From Methylorubrum salsuginis (GTDB taxonomy: Bacteria > Pseudomonadota > Alphaproteobacteria > Rhizobiales > Beijerinckiaceae), in NCBI RefSeq assembly GCF_900114375.1, contig NZ_FOSV01000012.1:103182-167181 (forward strand): 64,000 nt of DNA. Reading direction: 5' to 3'. Below the pieces are notes generated by a model. It was not told the DNA's origin. It was given only the letters and a program-made list of their open reading frames with translations, and made no database searches. Of the stretch, positions 1 through 12,638 are shown in pieces (the first letter of the stretch is position 1; every line of letters begins with the position of its first letter). Made by a program: the position numbers and the translations under genes.

Positions 1-1
1 G

Positions 2-3548
<3,547 letters not shown>

Positions 3549-3549
<1 letters not shown>

Positions 3550-4271
3550 TGAGCAGCTACGTCACCCGCCGCTCGCAGCTTGAGACCTATTTCGACCGCA
3601 CCGCGGTCGAGGCGTGGTCGCGGCTGACCTCCGACGCCCCGGTCTCGAAGATCCGCGCGACCGTCCGGGCCGGGCGCGACGCCATGCGGGCGACGCTCCT
3701 CGACTGGCTGCCGGCCGACATGACCGGCCTGCGCCTCCTCGACGCCGGCTGCGGCACCGGCGCGCTGGCGGTGGAAGCGGCGCGCCGCGGCGCCACGGTG
3801 ACGGCCATCGACGTCTCGCCGACCCTGATCGGGCTTGCCCGCGAGCGCCTGCCGGAGATCGCGGGCGCCGGCTCCATCGATTTCCGCGTCGGCGACATGC
3901 TCGATGCCGGGCTCGGCCGCTTCGACCACGTCGTCGCGATGGACTCGCTGATCCACTATCAGCCCGCCGACATCGTTCGCGCCTTGGCCGAACTCGGCGC
4001 GCGCACCGACGGCAGCGTGGTTTTCACGGTGGCGCCCCGCACCGCGCTGCTGACGCTGATGCACGCCGCCGGGAAGCTTTTTCCGAAAGCCGACCGGGCG
4101 CCGGCCATCGTCCCGATCACCGAGGGCGGCCTGCGCCGCCGGATCGCGCGCGCGCCGGCGCTGGAGCGCTTCGCCGTCGGCCGCACCCGGCGCATCAACA
4201 GCGGCTTCTATCTGTCGAACGCGATCGAGCTGACGAACGGCCGATCCTCCCCCGCCGGGGAGCGCCGATGA
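3549..4271 (+). CDS. bchM: Magnesium protoporphyrin IX O-methyltransferase
   Basis: SAM-dependent methylation of the ring C propionate of Mg-protoporphyrin IX, making the monomethyl ester that AcsF cyclises. The protein has 240 residues, normal for BchM. The SAM-binding motif LLDAGCGTGALAVEAARRG lies near residues 65-83, followed by VTAIDVSPTLI. The C-terminal stretch FPKADRAPAIVPI is characteristic of the family. The start ATG overlaps the bchL stop and the stop overlaps the lhaA start (ATGA), so it sits in a tightly coupled operon. The position between bchL and lhaA supports the assignment. Confidence 0.97.
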
Positions 4272-5713
4272 AATCCGGCCTCGCCCTCACGCAGGCCCTC
4301 CTGCGCCTCGGCCCGGCGATCCTTCCCTTCGCCGACGCCGCGACGAAGGAGCTGCCGCTCGGGCGGCTGATGCGGCTGTCGCTGTTTCAGGTCACGGTCG
4401 GCATGGCCGCCGTGCTGCTGATCGGCACGCTCAACCGTGTCATGATCGTCGAGTTGGCGGTCCCGGCCTGGATCGTGGCGGTGATGCTGTCCCTGCCGCT
4501 GCTGTTCGCCCCCTTGCGCGCCCTCGTCGGCTTCCGCTCCGACACGCACCGCTCGGTGCTGGGCTGGCGGCGGGTGCCCTACATCTGGTTCGGCACGCTG
4601 CTGCAATTCGGCGGGCTGGCGATCATGCCGTTCGCCCTGCTGATCCTGTCGGGCGACACCACCGGCCCGGCCTGGGTCGGGCATGTCGCCGCCGCGCTCG
4701 CCTTCCTGCTCGTGGGCGCGGGCCTTCACACCACCCAAACCGTCGGACTTGCGCTCGCCACCGACCTCGCGCCCGCCCATGCCCGGCCGAAGGTGGTGGC
4801 CCTGCTCTGCGCCATGCTGCTCGTCGGCATGATGGGCAGCGCGCTGCTGTTCGGCCTCGCGCTCGCCAACTTCTCCGCCATCCGGCTGATCCAGGTGATC
4901 CAGGGCGCGGCGCTGGTCACCATCGTGCTCAACGGCATCGCCCTGTGGAAGCAGGAGCCGCGCAATTCGGCGCTGACCGCTCGCGACGCCCCGCGCCCGA
5001 CTTTTGCCGAATCCTGGCACGGCTATGCCGGCGAGCCGACGGCGCGGCGCCGCCTCGTCGCCATCGGTCTCGGCACCGCCGGCTTCTCCATGCAGGACAT
5101 CCTGCTCGAACCCTATGGCGGGCAGATCCTCAATCTCAGCGTCGGCCAGACCACCGCGCTCACCGCCATGCTCGCGGCGGGCGGCGGCCTCGGGCTCGTC
5201 GCGGCGGCGCGCTGGCTCGCCCGCGGCGGCGATCCCTACCGCGTCGCGGCCGTGGGCTCGGTCATCGGCATCCTGGCCTTCTCGGCGGTGATCTTCGCCG
5301 CCCCCCTGGCCTCGGCCCGGCTGTTCGCCGCGGGCGTGACCCTGATCGGCATCGGCGGCGGCCTGTTCGCCCACGGCACGCTCACCGCGTCGATGGCCAA
5401 GGCGACGCCCGAGGATACCGGCCTCGCGCTCGGTGCCTGGGGCGCGGTGCAGGCCACCGCCGCCGGCGCGGCCATCGCGGCGAGCGGCATCCTGCGCGAT
5501 GTCGGCGCGGCGGTGGCGCAATCCGGCGTGCTCGGCGAGGGCATGAACGAGCCGGCCATCGGCTACCTCATCGTCTACCACGTCGAGATCGCGCTGCTGT
5601 TCGCAACCCTGGTGGCGATCGGCCCGCTGGTTCGCATCGATTCCGCCGACCCCGCGCGCCCGGACGAGGGACGCGCGCGCACCTTCGACCCCCTCGTCAA
5701 CCGTCCCACCTGA
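4268..5713 (+). CDS. lhaA: Light-harvesting 1 assembly permease, LhaA/PucC (BCD) family
   Basis: Inner-membrane protein of the major-facilitator fold, required for assembly of the LH1 antenna around the reaction centre and thought to deliver bacteriochlorophyll. The 481 residues show about twelve hydrophobic segments. PucC/LhaA signatures are visible: RVMIVELAVPAWIVAVM, FAPLRALVGFRSDTHRSVLGWRRVPYIW and MQDILLEPYGGQ. The start overlaps the bchM stop. In phototrophic alphaproteobacteria the copy just upstream of puhA is lhaA, whereas pucC lies with the LH2 genes; the symbol here rests on that context. Confidence 0.93.
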   Translation: MKSGLALTQALLRLGPAILPFADAATKELPLGRLMRLSLFQVTVGMAAVLLIGTLNRVMIVELAVPAWIVAVMLSLPLLFAPLRALVGFRSDTHRSVLGWRRVPYIWFGTLLQFGGLAIMPFALLILSGDTTGPAWVGHVAAALAFLLVGAGLHTTQTVGLALATDLAPAHARPKVVALLCAMLLVGMMGSALLFGLALANFSAIRLIQVIQGAALVTIVLNGIALWKQEPRNSALTARDAPRPTFAESWHGYAGEPTARRRLVAIGLGTAGFSMQDILLEPYGGQILNLSVGQTTALTAMLAAGGGLGLVAAARWLARGGDPYRVAAVGSVIGILAFSAVIFAAPLASARLFAAGVTLIGIGGGLFAHGTLTASMAKATPEDTGLALGAWGAVQATAAGAAIAASGILRDVGAAVAQSGVLGEGMNEPAIGYLIVYHVEIALLFATLVAIGPLVRIDSADPARPDEGRARTFDPLVNRPT

Positions 5714-5726
5714 TCGGAGGCGCGTC

Positions 5727-6500
5727 ATGCCCAGAGGCGAGATCACCGGTTACATCGACGTCGCACAGGTCACGCTCTACGCGTTCTGGCTCTTCTTCGC
5801 GGGGCTGGTGTTCTACCTGCGCCGCGAGGACCGCCGTGAGGGCTACCCCCTCGAGAACGAGGCCGCCGGCCGCCTCAAGGCCTACGATCCGGTGCTGATC
5901 CCGACGCCCAAGGCGTTCCCCCTGTCGAGCGGCCACACCATGTACGCGCCGCGCACCGACGTCGCCTACGAGACCGGCATCCCGGCGGCCAAGCGCGAGC
6001 CCTGGCCCGGCGCGCCCTATTTCCGCACCGACACCTCCCTGCAGGCGGGCGTCGGTCCCGGCTCGTGGACGCCGCGCCACGACGAGCACGACCGCACTTG
6101 GGACGGCCATTACCGCATCGTGCCGCTGCGCGTCGCCGACACCTTCGTGGTGCACGAGGCCGGGCCGAACCCCATCGGCATGTCGGTGCTGGGCGCCGAC
6201 CGCAACGTCGCCGGCACCGTCACGGACCTCTGGGTCGATCGCGGTGAATCCTTCGTGCGCTACTACGAGGTCGAGCTCGGTGCGGGCGGGCGCCGGGTGC
6301 TGATGCCGGCGACCTTCTGCTCCACCAGCCTGTTCACCAAGACGGTCACGACCGAGGCGCTGCTGGCGGCGCAGTTCGCCGACATCCCCGACCACAAGGA
6401 CCCGGATTCGGTGACGCTCCTCGAGGAGGAGCGGATCATGGCCTATTTCGGCGCCGGCACCCTCTACGCCACGCCCGCCCGTGCGGAGCCGCTGCTGTGA
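5727..6500 (+). CDS. puhA: Photosynthetic reaction centre H subunit
   Basis: H subunit of the type-II reaction centre. It caps the L-M heterodimer on the cytoplasmic side and shapes proton delivery to quinone QB. The 257 residues match the family length. A single N-terminal membrane helix (residues about 14-32, TLYAFWLFFAGLVFYL) is followed by the conserved YLRREDRREGYPLE and a soluble PRC-barrel domain containing VAGTVTDLWVDRGE. A ribosome site GGAGG precedes the ATG. The stop overlaps the puhB GTG start. The L, M and antenna genes (puf operon) are not in the window. Confidence 0.98.
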   Translation: MPRGEITGYIDVAQVTLYAFWLFFAGLVFYLRREDRREGYPLENEAAGRLKAYDPVLIPTPKAFPLSSGHTMYAPRTDVAYETGIPAAKREPWPGAPYFRTDTSLQAGVGPGSWTPRHDEHDRTWDGHYRIVPLRVADTFVVHEAGPNPIGMSVLGADRNVAGTVTDLWVDRGESFVRYYEVELGAGGRRVLMPATFCSTSLFTKTVTTEALLAAQFADIPDHKDPDSVTLLEEERIMAYFGAGTLYATPARAEPLL

Positions 6501-7165
6501 GCGAGTCGGAATTCCTCCCCGAGGGCACCCTGCGCGGGATGCCCGGCCCCTTGCCTGCGGGCGAACGCATCCTGTGGCGCGGCGCGCCGACCTGGCGCGG
6601 CGTGCTGGTGCAGGTCTTCCATCTCCGGCCGGTGGTGGCGTGGTTCGCCGGCACCGCGACGCTGTTCGGCATCGCCGCCGCGGCGCAGGGCGGCATGGTG
6701 AGCGCCCTCAGCGTCGTCGCACCGACGCTGCTGATCGGGGTGGGCGGCATCGCGCTGCTGACCGTGCTGGCCTGGCTCGTGCACCGCACGACCGTCTACA
6801 CGGTCACCGACCGGCGCGTGGTCATGCATGTCGGCATCGCCCTGCCGATCACGCTCAATCTCCCCCATGCCCAGATCGAGGGCGCGGGTCTGCATCTCTT
6901 CGGCGACGGCAGCGGCGACATCCCGCTGCAACTGCCGGCGGGCGAGCGGATCGCCTACCTGCATCTGTGGCCCCATGCCCGGCCCTGGCGCGTGAGCCGC
7001 CCCGAGCCGATGCTGCGCTCGGTGCCCGACGCCCGCGCGGTCGCCGAAACGCTCGCCGGCGCGCTCGCCGCCCGAGGTCCGCGGATCGCGGAAGGCGTCT
7101 TGGCCGTGCCGAGCGAGCGTCCGCGCCACACCCCGCAATCGGGCCGTCTCGCAGCCGCCGGCTGA
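6497..7165 (+). CDS. puhB: Photosynthetic complex assembly protein PuhB
   Basis: Membrane protein with a bacterial PH-like domain that helps assemble the reaction centre. The 222-residue frame starts at the GTG overlapping the puhA TGA. Two membrane segments (about residues 45-66 and 72-93) are followed by the PH-like core TTVYTVTDRRVVMHVGIALPITLNLP, and an N-terminal LPAGERILWRGAPTW motif is typical. The gene order puhA-puhB-puhC is conserved in purple bacteria and agrees with the assignment. The GTG start is inferred from overlap coupling. Confidence 0.93.
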   Translation: MSESEFLPEGTLRGMPGPLPAGERILWRGAPTWRGVLVQVFHLRPVVAWFAGTATLFGIAAAAQGGMVSALSVVAPTLLIGVGGIALLTVLAWLVHRTTVYTVTDRRVVMHVGIALPITLNLPHAQIEGAGLHLFGDGSGDIPLQLPAGERIAYLHLWPHARPWRVSRPEPMLRSVPDARAVAETLAGALAARGPRIAEGVLAVPSERPRHTPQSGRLAAAG

Positions 7166-7183
7166 CATCGAGGAGCGTGAGCC

Positions 7184-7669
7184 ATGCCCGTCGAACTCCC
7201 CGCCCGTCGCCCGTCGAGCCCGCCGCCCCCGCGCCGCTCGCCCCAGTCGCTCGCCGTGATCGGCATCGGCGCGCTGCTCGGCGTCGTGATGCTGGCGGTG
7301 TTCGTCGGTCGCCGGGAGGGCGTCGGCCTCACCGAACTGCCCCCCGGCCGCCCGGTCGCGAGCCTGGGCTTTCGCGCCGAGGACCGGCCGGACGGCGCGG
7401 TCGAGCTGATGGGTGCCGCGGACAACCGGCTCGTCGCCCGCATCAACCCGGGCGAGGGCGGTTTCATGCGCGGGACGCTGCGGGGTCTGGCGCAGGCCCG
7501 GCAGCGCGAGGGGCTCGGACCGGAGCAGCCCTTCACGCTCACACGATTCGACAACGGCACCCTGGCGTTGGAGGATGCGGCCACCGGGCGCCATGTCGCG
7601 CTGGAGGCTTTCGGCGCCACCAACGCCGCCGCCTTCGCCCGCCTCCTGCCCGGCAACGAAACGAAATAG
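7184..7669 (+). CDS. puhC: Photosynthetic complex assembly protein PuhC
   Basis: Single-span membrane protein that influences LH1 organisation and reaction-centre assembly in purple bacteria. The 161 residues have a proline-rich cytoplasmic start, one membrane helix (about residues 22-42) and a periplasmic domain with LGFRAEDRPDGAVELM and a C-terminal GRHVALEAFGATNAAAFARLL motif typical of PuhC. A GAGGAG ribosome site lies 5' of the ATG. It sits 18 bases after puhB and 13 before the next small gene. The N-terminal proline-rich region is family-variable. Confidence 0.9.
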   Translation: MPVELPARRPSSPPPPRRSPQSLAVIGIGALLGVVMLAVFVGRREGVGLTELPPGRPVASLGFRAEDRPDGAVELMGAADNRLVARINPGEGGFMRGTLRGLAQARQREGLGPEQPFTLTRFDNGTLALEDAATGRHVALEAFGATNAAAFARLLPGNETK

Positions 7670-7682
7670 GGGAGGGCCGTCC

Positions 7683-7979
7683 ATGACCTGGATCGGCAAG
7701 CGAATCGTCGAGGTGCCCTGCACCGTCGAGATCGAGCAGACGCCCGAAAGCCTGCACGCCCACGTGACTCTGGATGCCGGATTCGACATCGAGCCCGGCG
7801 ACGAGGTGCAGGTCCACGACGCACCCACCGAGGTGCCCTACGGCGAGCGCCTCACCGTGCGCCGCACCGCCACCGTCACCCGCGCCGGCCGCCTGGAGCG
7901 GGCTTGGACCAAGCTGATCGCCCATCTCGAGCTGACCGAGCTCTACGAGGTGAGCTTTTCCGAACGGAGGTCGCTGTGA
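7683..7979 (+). CDS. Small photosynthesis-operon protein of unknown function
   Basis: A 98-residue soluble protein with no signal peptide or membrane helix, placed between puhC and acsF. A strong ribosome site (GGGGAGGG) precedes the ATG at 7683, and the stop overlaps the acsF GTG start, so it is clearly translated as part of the operon. The sequence is acidic early ([37 protein letters not shown] written in parts: [24 protein letters not shown]) and looks like a small beta-rich fold. Similar short genes are found at this position in other alphaproteobacterial photosynthesis clusters. No function is assigned; coupling suggests a role with AcsF or reaction-centre assembly. Confidence 0.88.
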   Translation: MTWIGKRIVEVPCTVEIEQTPESLHAHVTLDAGFDIEPGDEVQVHDAPTEVPYGERLTVRRTATVTRAGRLERAWTKLIAHLELTELYEVSFSERRSL

Positions 7980-9064
7980 ACGCCAACGTCCAGCCCCCGG
8001 CGGGCACCCCGGTCCCGCGCCATCCGGTCAACGAATCGACCAAGGCCGCCCAGGAGACCACCTTCCTTAGCCCGCGCTTCTACACGACGGATTTCGAGGA
8101 ACTCGACCGCACCGACGTCGAGCCGGTGCGCAAGGAGTGGGACATCCTGATCGAGGAGCTGCGCTCCGACCCGAACAAGCGCCACTTCGTCCGCAACGAG
8201 GAATTCGATTGCGACCTGTCGCATCTCGATCCCGAATTGCGGAAGGAGTTCCTGGACTTCCTCGTCTCGTCGATCACCGCGGAGTTCTCCGGCTGCGTGC
8301 TCTATGCCGAGATGAGGAAGCGCGCCAAGAACAAGGACATCAAGGAGCTGTTCGGCTTCATGAGCCGTGACGAGGCGCGCCACGCCGGCTTCATCAACGA
8401 CACGCTCAAGGACTTTGGTATTGGCGTGGACTTAGGGTTTTTGACGAAGGCCAAGAAGTACACATTCTTCAAGCCCAAGTTCATTTTTTACGCGACGTAT
8501 TTGTCCGAAAAAATCGGCTATGCGCGCTACATCACCATCTATCGCGAGTTGGAGCGCAATCCCGACCGGCGCATCCATCCGATCTTCAAGTGGTTCGAGA
8601 AGTGGTGCAACGACGAGTTCCGCCACGGCGAGGCCTTCGCGCTCCTCATGCGGGCCAACCCGAAGCTGACCTCGGGCGTCAACCGCTACTGGATCCGCTT
8701 CTTCCTGCTCGCCGTCTACGCGACGATGTACGTGCGCGACCATTGCCGCCCCGCCTTCCACAAGGCGCTCGGCGTCGATCCGAGCGAGTACGACTTCAAG
8801 GTCTTCCGCATCACCTCGGAGATCTCGAAGCAGACCTTCCCGATCACCCTCGACATCGACGATCCGCGCTTCAAGGCCGGGCTCGACCGGCTGCTCGACT
8901 GTGCCCGGAAGATCTCGGAGGCGAAGGCGGAAGGCGGCGTCGCGGGCAAGCTGAAGCAGGGCATCCAGACGCTGCGTGCGGCCGGCACCTTCGTTCGGCT
9001 CTACCTGCTGCCGGTCAAGCAGCACGCGATGCCCGCCGACATCCGCCTCCAGCCGGTCTGGTAG
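7976..9064 (+). CDS. acsF: Aerobic Mg-protoporphyrin IX monomethyl ester oxidative cyclase
   Basis: Di-iron monooxygenase that uses O2 to form the isocyclic ring E of protochlorophyllide. The 362 residues begin at the GTG overlapping the previous stop, placed by a CGGAGG ribosome site five bases upstream; an upstream in-frame extension to 7904 is unlikely. Di-iron ligands are visible in ITAEFSG (E103), DEARH (132-136) and DEFRH (213-217). Residues about 146-180 are encoded by a run of codons rare in this genome, including a TTA at 8432. Presence of this enzyme implies bacteriochlorophyll synthesis under air. Confidence 0.97.
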   Translation: MNANVQPPAGTPVPRHPVNESTKAAQETTFLSPRFYTTDFEELDRTDVEPVRKEWDILIEELRSDPNKRHFVRNEEFDCDLSHLDPELRKEFLDFLVSSITAEFSGCVLYAEMRKRAKNKDIKELFGFMSRDEARHAGFINDTLKDFGIGVDLGFLTKAKKYTFFKPKFIFYATYLSEKIGYARYITIYRELERNPDRRIHPIFKWFEKWCNDEFRHGEAFALLMRANPKLTSGVNRYWIRFFLLAVYATMYVRDHCRPAFHKALGVDPSEYDFKVFRITSEISKQTFPITLDIDDPRFKAGLDRLLDCARKISEAKAEGGVAGKLKQGIQTLRAAGTFVRLYLLPVKQHAMPADIRLQPVW

Positions 9065-9065
9065 C

Positions 9066-9872
9066 ATGGGCGACCTCGCCGCCCCGGCGCTCTATGCCGT
9101 CCTGCTGTGGTGGGCCGCCACCGGGCTGGTGCTGGTGCTCCAGCACCGGCCGCGGCCGCACCATGCCCGGCTGATGCTGGCGGCGAGCGTCGGGTTGGCG
9201 GGCGCCTTCTGGGCGATCCGCGCGAGCGCGGGCGATTCCACGGAGACGGGCGCCTATCTCGGCTTCAGCGCCGCCATCGCGGTCTGGGGCTGGCAGGAGA
9301 TGAGCTACTACATGGGCTTCGTCTCTGGCCCGCGGCCGGCCGCCTGCGCACCGTCGGTGCGGGGGCTCGACCGGTTTTTCGCCGCGCTGGCCACCAGCCT
9401 GTGGCATGAATTCGCGATTCTCGGCGGGGGCCTCGCCATCCTCTGCCTCACCTGGGGGCAGGAGAACCGCATCGCGCTGTGGACCTACGGGCTGCTGACG
9501 CTGATGAACGCCTCGGCCCGGCTCAACCTGTTCCTCGGCGTGCGCAACCTCCATGCCGAGTTCCTGCCGGCCCATCTCGGCTACCTTGCCTGCTACCTGT
9601 CGCGGCGGCCGATGAACCCGCTGTTCCCGGTCTCGGTGACGCTCGGCACCGCGATCACCGCCCTGCTGATTCAAGGCGCGCTGGCGCCCGACATCGGCGC
9701 GGGCACCGCCACCGGCCTCACCCTTCTGGCGACGCTCGCCGCGCTCGCCACCCTGGAGCACTGGTTCCTGATGCTGCCGCTGCCCTCAGCGGCCCTGTGG
9801 AACTGGAGCCTGCCGGGGCGGGCCGCGCCCGCCGCCGACGCGCCGGAGGGCGGCGCCACGCCCCACGATTGA
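9066..9872 (+). CDS. puhE: Photosynthetic complex assembly protein 2, PuhE
   Basis: Integral membrane protein of 268 residues that starts one base after the acsF stop. It has about seven hydrophobic segments and the PuhE-typical motifs [24 protein letters not shown] and [22 protein letters not shown]. PuhE is reported to affect bacteriochlorophyll production in Rhodobacter; its biochemical role is unsettled. The order acsF-puhE-hemA is conserved in several aerobic and facultative phototrophs, which supports the call. There is no obvious promoter before it, so it is read with the operon. Confidence 0.92.
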   Translation: MGDLAAPALYAVLLWWAATGLVLVLQHRPRPHHARLMLAASVGLAGAFWAIRASAGDSTETGAYLGFSAAIAVWGWQEMSYYMGFVSGPRPAACAPSVRGLDRFFAALATSLWHEFAILGGGLAILCLTWGQENRIALWTYGLLTLMNASARLNLFLGVRNLHAEFLPAHLGYLACYLSRRPMNPLFPVSVTLGTAITALLIQGALAPDIGAGTATGLTLLATLAALATLEHWFLMLPLPSAALWNWSLPGRAAPAADAPEGGATPHD

Positions 9873-9922
9873 CGATTCAGACCTCAGGCGGACGCGAGAG
9901 CCGCGGGCACGGGAGGACGGCC

Positions 9923-11140
9923 ATGGACTACGAAGCCTTCTTCGACAGCGAGATCGCCGGTCTGCACCGGGAGGGCCGCTACCGGGTCTTCACCGATCTG
10001 GAGCGGCAGGCCGGGCGCTACCCCTACGCCACCCATCACAGCCCCGCGGGCGAGCGCGAGGTGACGGTGTGGTGCTCCAACGACTATCTCGGCATGGGCC
10101 AGCACCCGGCTGTGGTCGGCGCCATGCACGAGGCGATCGAGCGCTGCGGCGCGGGCGCGGGCGGCACCCGCAACATCTCCGGCACCAACCACTATCACGT
10201 GCTGCTCGAGCAGGAGCTGGCCGACCTGCACGGCAAGGAGGCGGCGCTGATCTTCTCCTCGGGCTACGTCTCGAATTGGGCGGCGCTCGGCACGCTCGGC
10301 TCGAAGCTGCCCGGATGCGTGATCTTCTCGGACGAGGGCAACCACGCCTCGATGATCGAGGGCATCCGCTCCAGCCGCGCCGAGCGCCAGATCTTCCGTC
10401 ACAACGACCCGGAGGATCTCAACCGAAAGCTCTCGCTGATCGAGCCCGGCCGGGCCAAGCTCGTGGCCTTCGAGTCGGTCTATTCCATGGACGGCGACAT
10501 CGCCCCGATCGACGAGATCTGCGATGTCGCCGAGGCCCACGGCGCGCTGACCTATCTCGACGAGGTCCACGCGGTCGGCCTCTACGGGGCGCGGGGCGGT
10601 GGCATCTCCGAGCGGATGGGGCTGGCCCACCGGCTCGACGTGATCGAGGGCACCCTGGGCAAGGCCTTCGCCGTGCATGGCGGCTACATCACCGGCTCGA
10701 ACCGCCTGTGCGATTTCGTACGCAGCTTCGCCTCCGGCTTCATCTTCACCACCTCGCTGCCCCCGGCGGTCGCGGCGGGCGCGGCGGCGAGCATCCGCCA
10801 TCTCAAGGGCAGCGGCGTCGAGCGGGCCCGGCATCAGGAGCGGGTCGCGAAAGTGCGCCAAGCGCTGGACGCGGCCGGCATCCCGGTGCTGGCCAACCGC
10901 AGCCACATCGTTCCGGTGATGGTCGGCGATCCCGTGCTCTGCAAGGCGATCAGCGACAGCCTGCTCGACGAGTTCGGCATCTACGTCCAGCCGATCAACT
11001 ACCCGACCGTGCCGCGCGGCACCGAGCGCCTGCGCATCACGCCCTCGCCGTTGCATTCCAATGCCGACATCGACCACCTCGTCGATGCCCTGAGCACGAT
11101 CTGGAGCCGCATCGGCCTGAGCCGGCAGGCGGCCGAGTAA
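9923..11140 (+). CDS. hemA: 5-aminolevulinate synthase
   Basis: PLP enzyme condensing glycine and succinyl-CoA to 5-aminolevulinate, the precursor for haem, cobalamin and bacteriochlorophyll. The 405 residues match the family. The glycine-rich [24 protein letters not shown] and the PLP lysine in [13 protein letters not shown] (Lys 247) are present. The ATG follows a GGGAGGA ribosome site. It ends the photosynthesis operon, 50 bases after puhE, and is followed by a perfect 16-bp hairpin. A second housekeeping copy may exist elsewhere; the window cannot say. Confidence 0.97.
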   Translation: MDYEAFFDSEIAGLHREGRYRVFTDLERQAGRYPYATHHSPAGEREVTVWCSNDYLGMGQHPAVVGAMHEAIERCGAGAGGTRNISGTNHYHVLLEQELADLHGKEAALIFSSGYVSNWAALGTLGSKLPGCVIFSDEGNHASMIEGIRSSRAERQIFRHNDPEDLNRKLSLIEPGRAKLVAFESVYSMDGDIAPIDEICDVAEAHGALTYLDEVHAVGLYGARGGGISERMGLAHRLDVIEGTLGKAFAVHGGYITGSNRLCDFVRSFASGFIFTTSLPPAVAAGAAASIRHLKGSGVERARHQERVAKVRQALDAAGIPVLANRSHIVPVMVGDPVLCKAISDSLLDEFGIYVQPINYPTVPRGTERLRITPSPLHSNADIDHLVDALSTIWSRIGLSRQAAE

Positions 11141-11142
11141 AC

Positions 11143-11179
11143 GCGAGGGGCGGGGCGCGTGATGCGCCCCGCCCCTCGC
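11143..11179. terminator. Perfect 16-bp hairpin between convergent hemA and RTX-like gene
   Basis: A perfect inverted repeat with 16-bp GC-rich arms (11143-11158 and 11164-11179) and a 5-base loop starts two bases after the hemA stop and ends 13 bases before the end of the convergent RTX-like gene. It lacks a clear T-run on either side, so it may act as a bidirectional transcription barrier or an RNA 3'-end stabiliser rather than a textbook intrinsic terminator. Confidence 0.6.
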
Positions 11180-11192
11180 TACGCCGGTCGCC

Positions 11193-12539
11193 TCAGCCGA
11201 TCAGGAAGTCGAGGTGCGAGACCGTCGAGACGCCGTGGCTGTCGACCTGGGTCTTGAAGGTGTCGATGGTGGCGAACTTGATCGCTGCCGCCGCGCCGCT
11301 GCCGTCCTTGTCGTAGAACAGGGCGCCGGACTTGCTGTCGTAGAGCACGCGGTCGCTGGCATCGACCTTGGCGCCGGGCTTGCCGATATCCTTGAACTGA
11401 TCGGCGACGAGCACGCCCTTGGTGTCGGCGGTGAGGCCGGCGAATACGCTCTTCGCCAGTGTGATGGTATCGTCGATCACGCTGAAGTCGGCCAGATGCG
11501 CGACGTTGTCGGCGATCACCGCGCCCTTGGTCGTCAGGATCGCCGAGTCGAACACGAAGGTGTCCTTCCCGCCGAGGCCGAACAGTGTGTCGGCCCCCGC
11601 GCCCGTCTTGCTCGCCCCGCCGCCGTTGATCACGTTGGCCGCGGCATTGCCCTTGATCGTGTTGGCGAACGCGTTGCCGGTCAGATCGATCTTGGCGCTG
11701 TTCGTGAGCTTGGTCGAGACGTCCGCCGAGAGCTGCTCGATCGCCTGTCCGGCCCCGAGCTTGTAGCTCACCGTGGTGACGACCGTATCCGTGCCGCGAT
11801 CCTTGGCCGACTCGATCACCTGATCGAGCGCGTTGTCGACGAAATAGGTGTCGCTGCCCGCGAGCCCCTTCATCACGTCCGCGCCCGCACGGCCGTCGAT
11901 CCGGTTGTCGCCGGCATTGCCCGTGATGGTGTTGGCGAATTCGTTGCCGGTGAGCGCAAGTTTGGCCGTGCCCTTCGCGTCCGCGGCCGACAGCGCCTCG
12001 ATCTCCTGCTTGGCCTGCAGGGTGTAGCTGACCCGCGCCTTGACGGTGTCCAGCGTGCCGCCGCCCACGATTTCGATCACCGTGTCGGCGCTCGAATCGA
12101 CGAAGTAGGTATCGTTGCCTGCGCCGCCCTTCATGGTGTCGCCGCCGCCGAACCCGTCGAGGATGTCGTCGAACTTCGAGCCTATGAGTGTGTCGGCGCC
12201 GCCGAACACGGCGTCGCGGACCTTGGCCGCCGACAGGTTGATGTATACGCCGGCTTGCTGCTGCGTGATCGAAAGACCGGTTACCGTGTAGGCCAGCTTG
12301 CCGTTGATGTAGGTCTCGGTCGATGTCGTGGTGCCGAGATAGGGCACGGTTCCGAACGGCGTGGTCGCATAGGCGAAGCCGAAGCCCTTGATCTGGACCC
12401 AGGACGTCAGCGCGAATTGCGCCTTGAAGCCACCGGCCCCGCCATTCGCCGCGTCCGGAATGAAGATGGACGAGCGGATAGTCTTGTAGATATCCAAGTC
12501 CCTGAAGTCGGCTGCAAGGGTAGCCGTGAAGGTTGCCAT
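11193..12539 (-). CDS. Secreted RTX-like calcium-binding protein
   Basis: A 448-residue acidic protein without a classical signal peptide, as expected for a type I (ABC exporter) substrate. RTX-type nonapeptide remnants are visible: FGGADTLIGSKFDDILDG, FGGGDTMKGGAGNDTYFVDS, DGRAGADVMKGLAGSDTYF and GAGADTLFGLGGKDTF. The middle contains two copies of a roughly 90-residue unit beginning TYFVD (about residues 140-325). The C-terminal part (KDTFVFDS to LDFLIG) resembles the serralysin-type C-terminal region used for export. The first 110 residues match no family I recognise. The cell-surface or extracellular role is inferred; no exporter genes are nearby. Confidence 0.8.
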   Translation of the reverse strand: MATFTATLAADFRDLDIYKTIRSSIFIPDAANGGAGGFKAQFALTSWVQIKGFGFAYATTPFGTVPYLGTTTSTETYINGKLAYTVTGLSITQQQAGVYINLSAAKVRDAVFGGADTLIGSKFDDILDGFGGGDTMKGGAGNDTYFVDSSADTVIEIVGGGTLDTVKARVSYTLQAKQEIEALSAADAKGTAKLALTGNEFANTITGNAGDNRIDGRAGADVMKGLAGSDTYFVDNALDQVIESAKDRGTDTVVTTVSYKLGAGQAIEQLSADVSTKLTNSAKIDLTGNAFANTIKGNAAANVINGGGASKTGAGADTLFGLGGKDTFVFDSAILTTKGAVIADNVAHLADFSVIDDTITLAKSVFAGLTADTKGVLVADQFKDIGKPGAKVDASDRVLYDSKSGALFYDKDGSGAAAAIKFATIDTFKTQVDSHGVSTVSHLDFLIG

Positions 12540-12638
12540 GGTTTCCGCGCCCCCAATCGAAGATTGCGCTCTGCGCTTCTTCTGAGGACGGCATGTCCCG
12601 ATGAGAAACGGCGCAAGCCGTTCACTTATAAAGATGTC

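Noticed and set aside
8413..8518. The acsF rare-codon island as inserted foreign DNA
   Set aside because: The encoded residues ([18 protein letters not shown]) are normal AcsF family sequence with no length change, so nothing was inserted.
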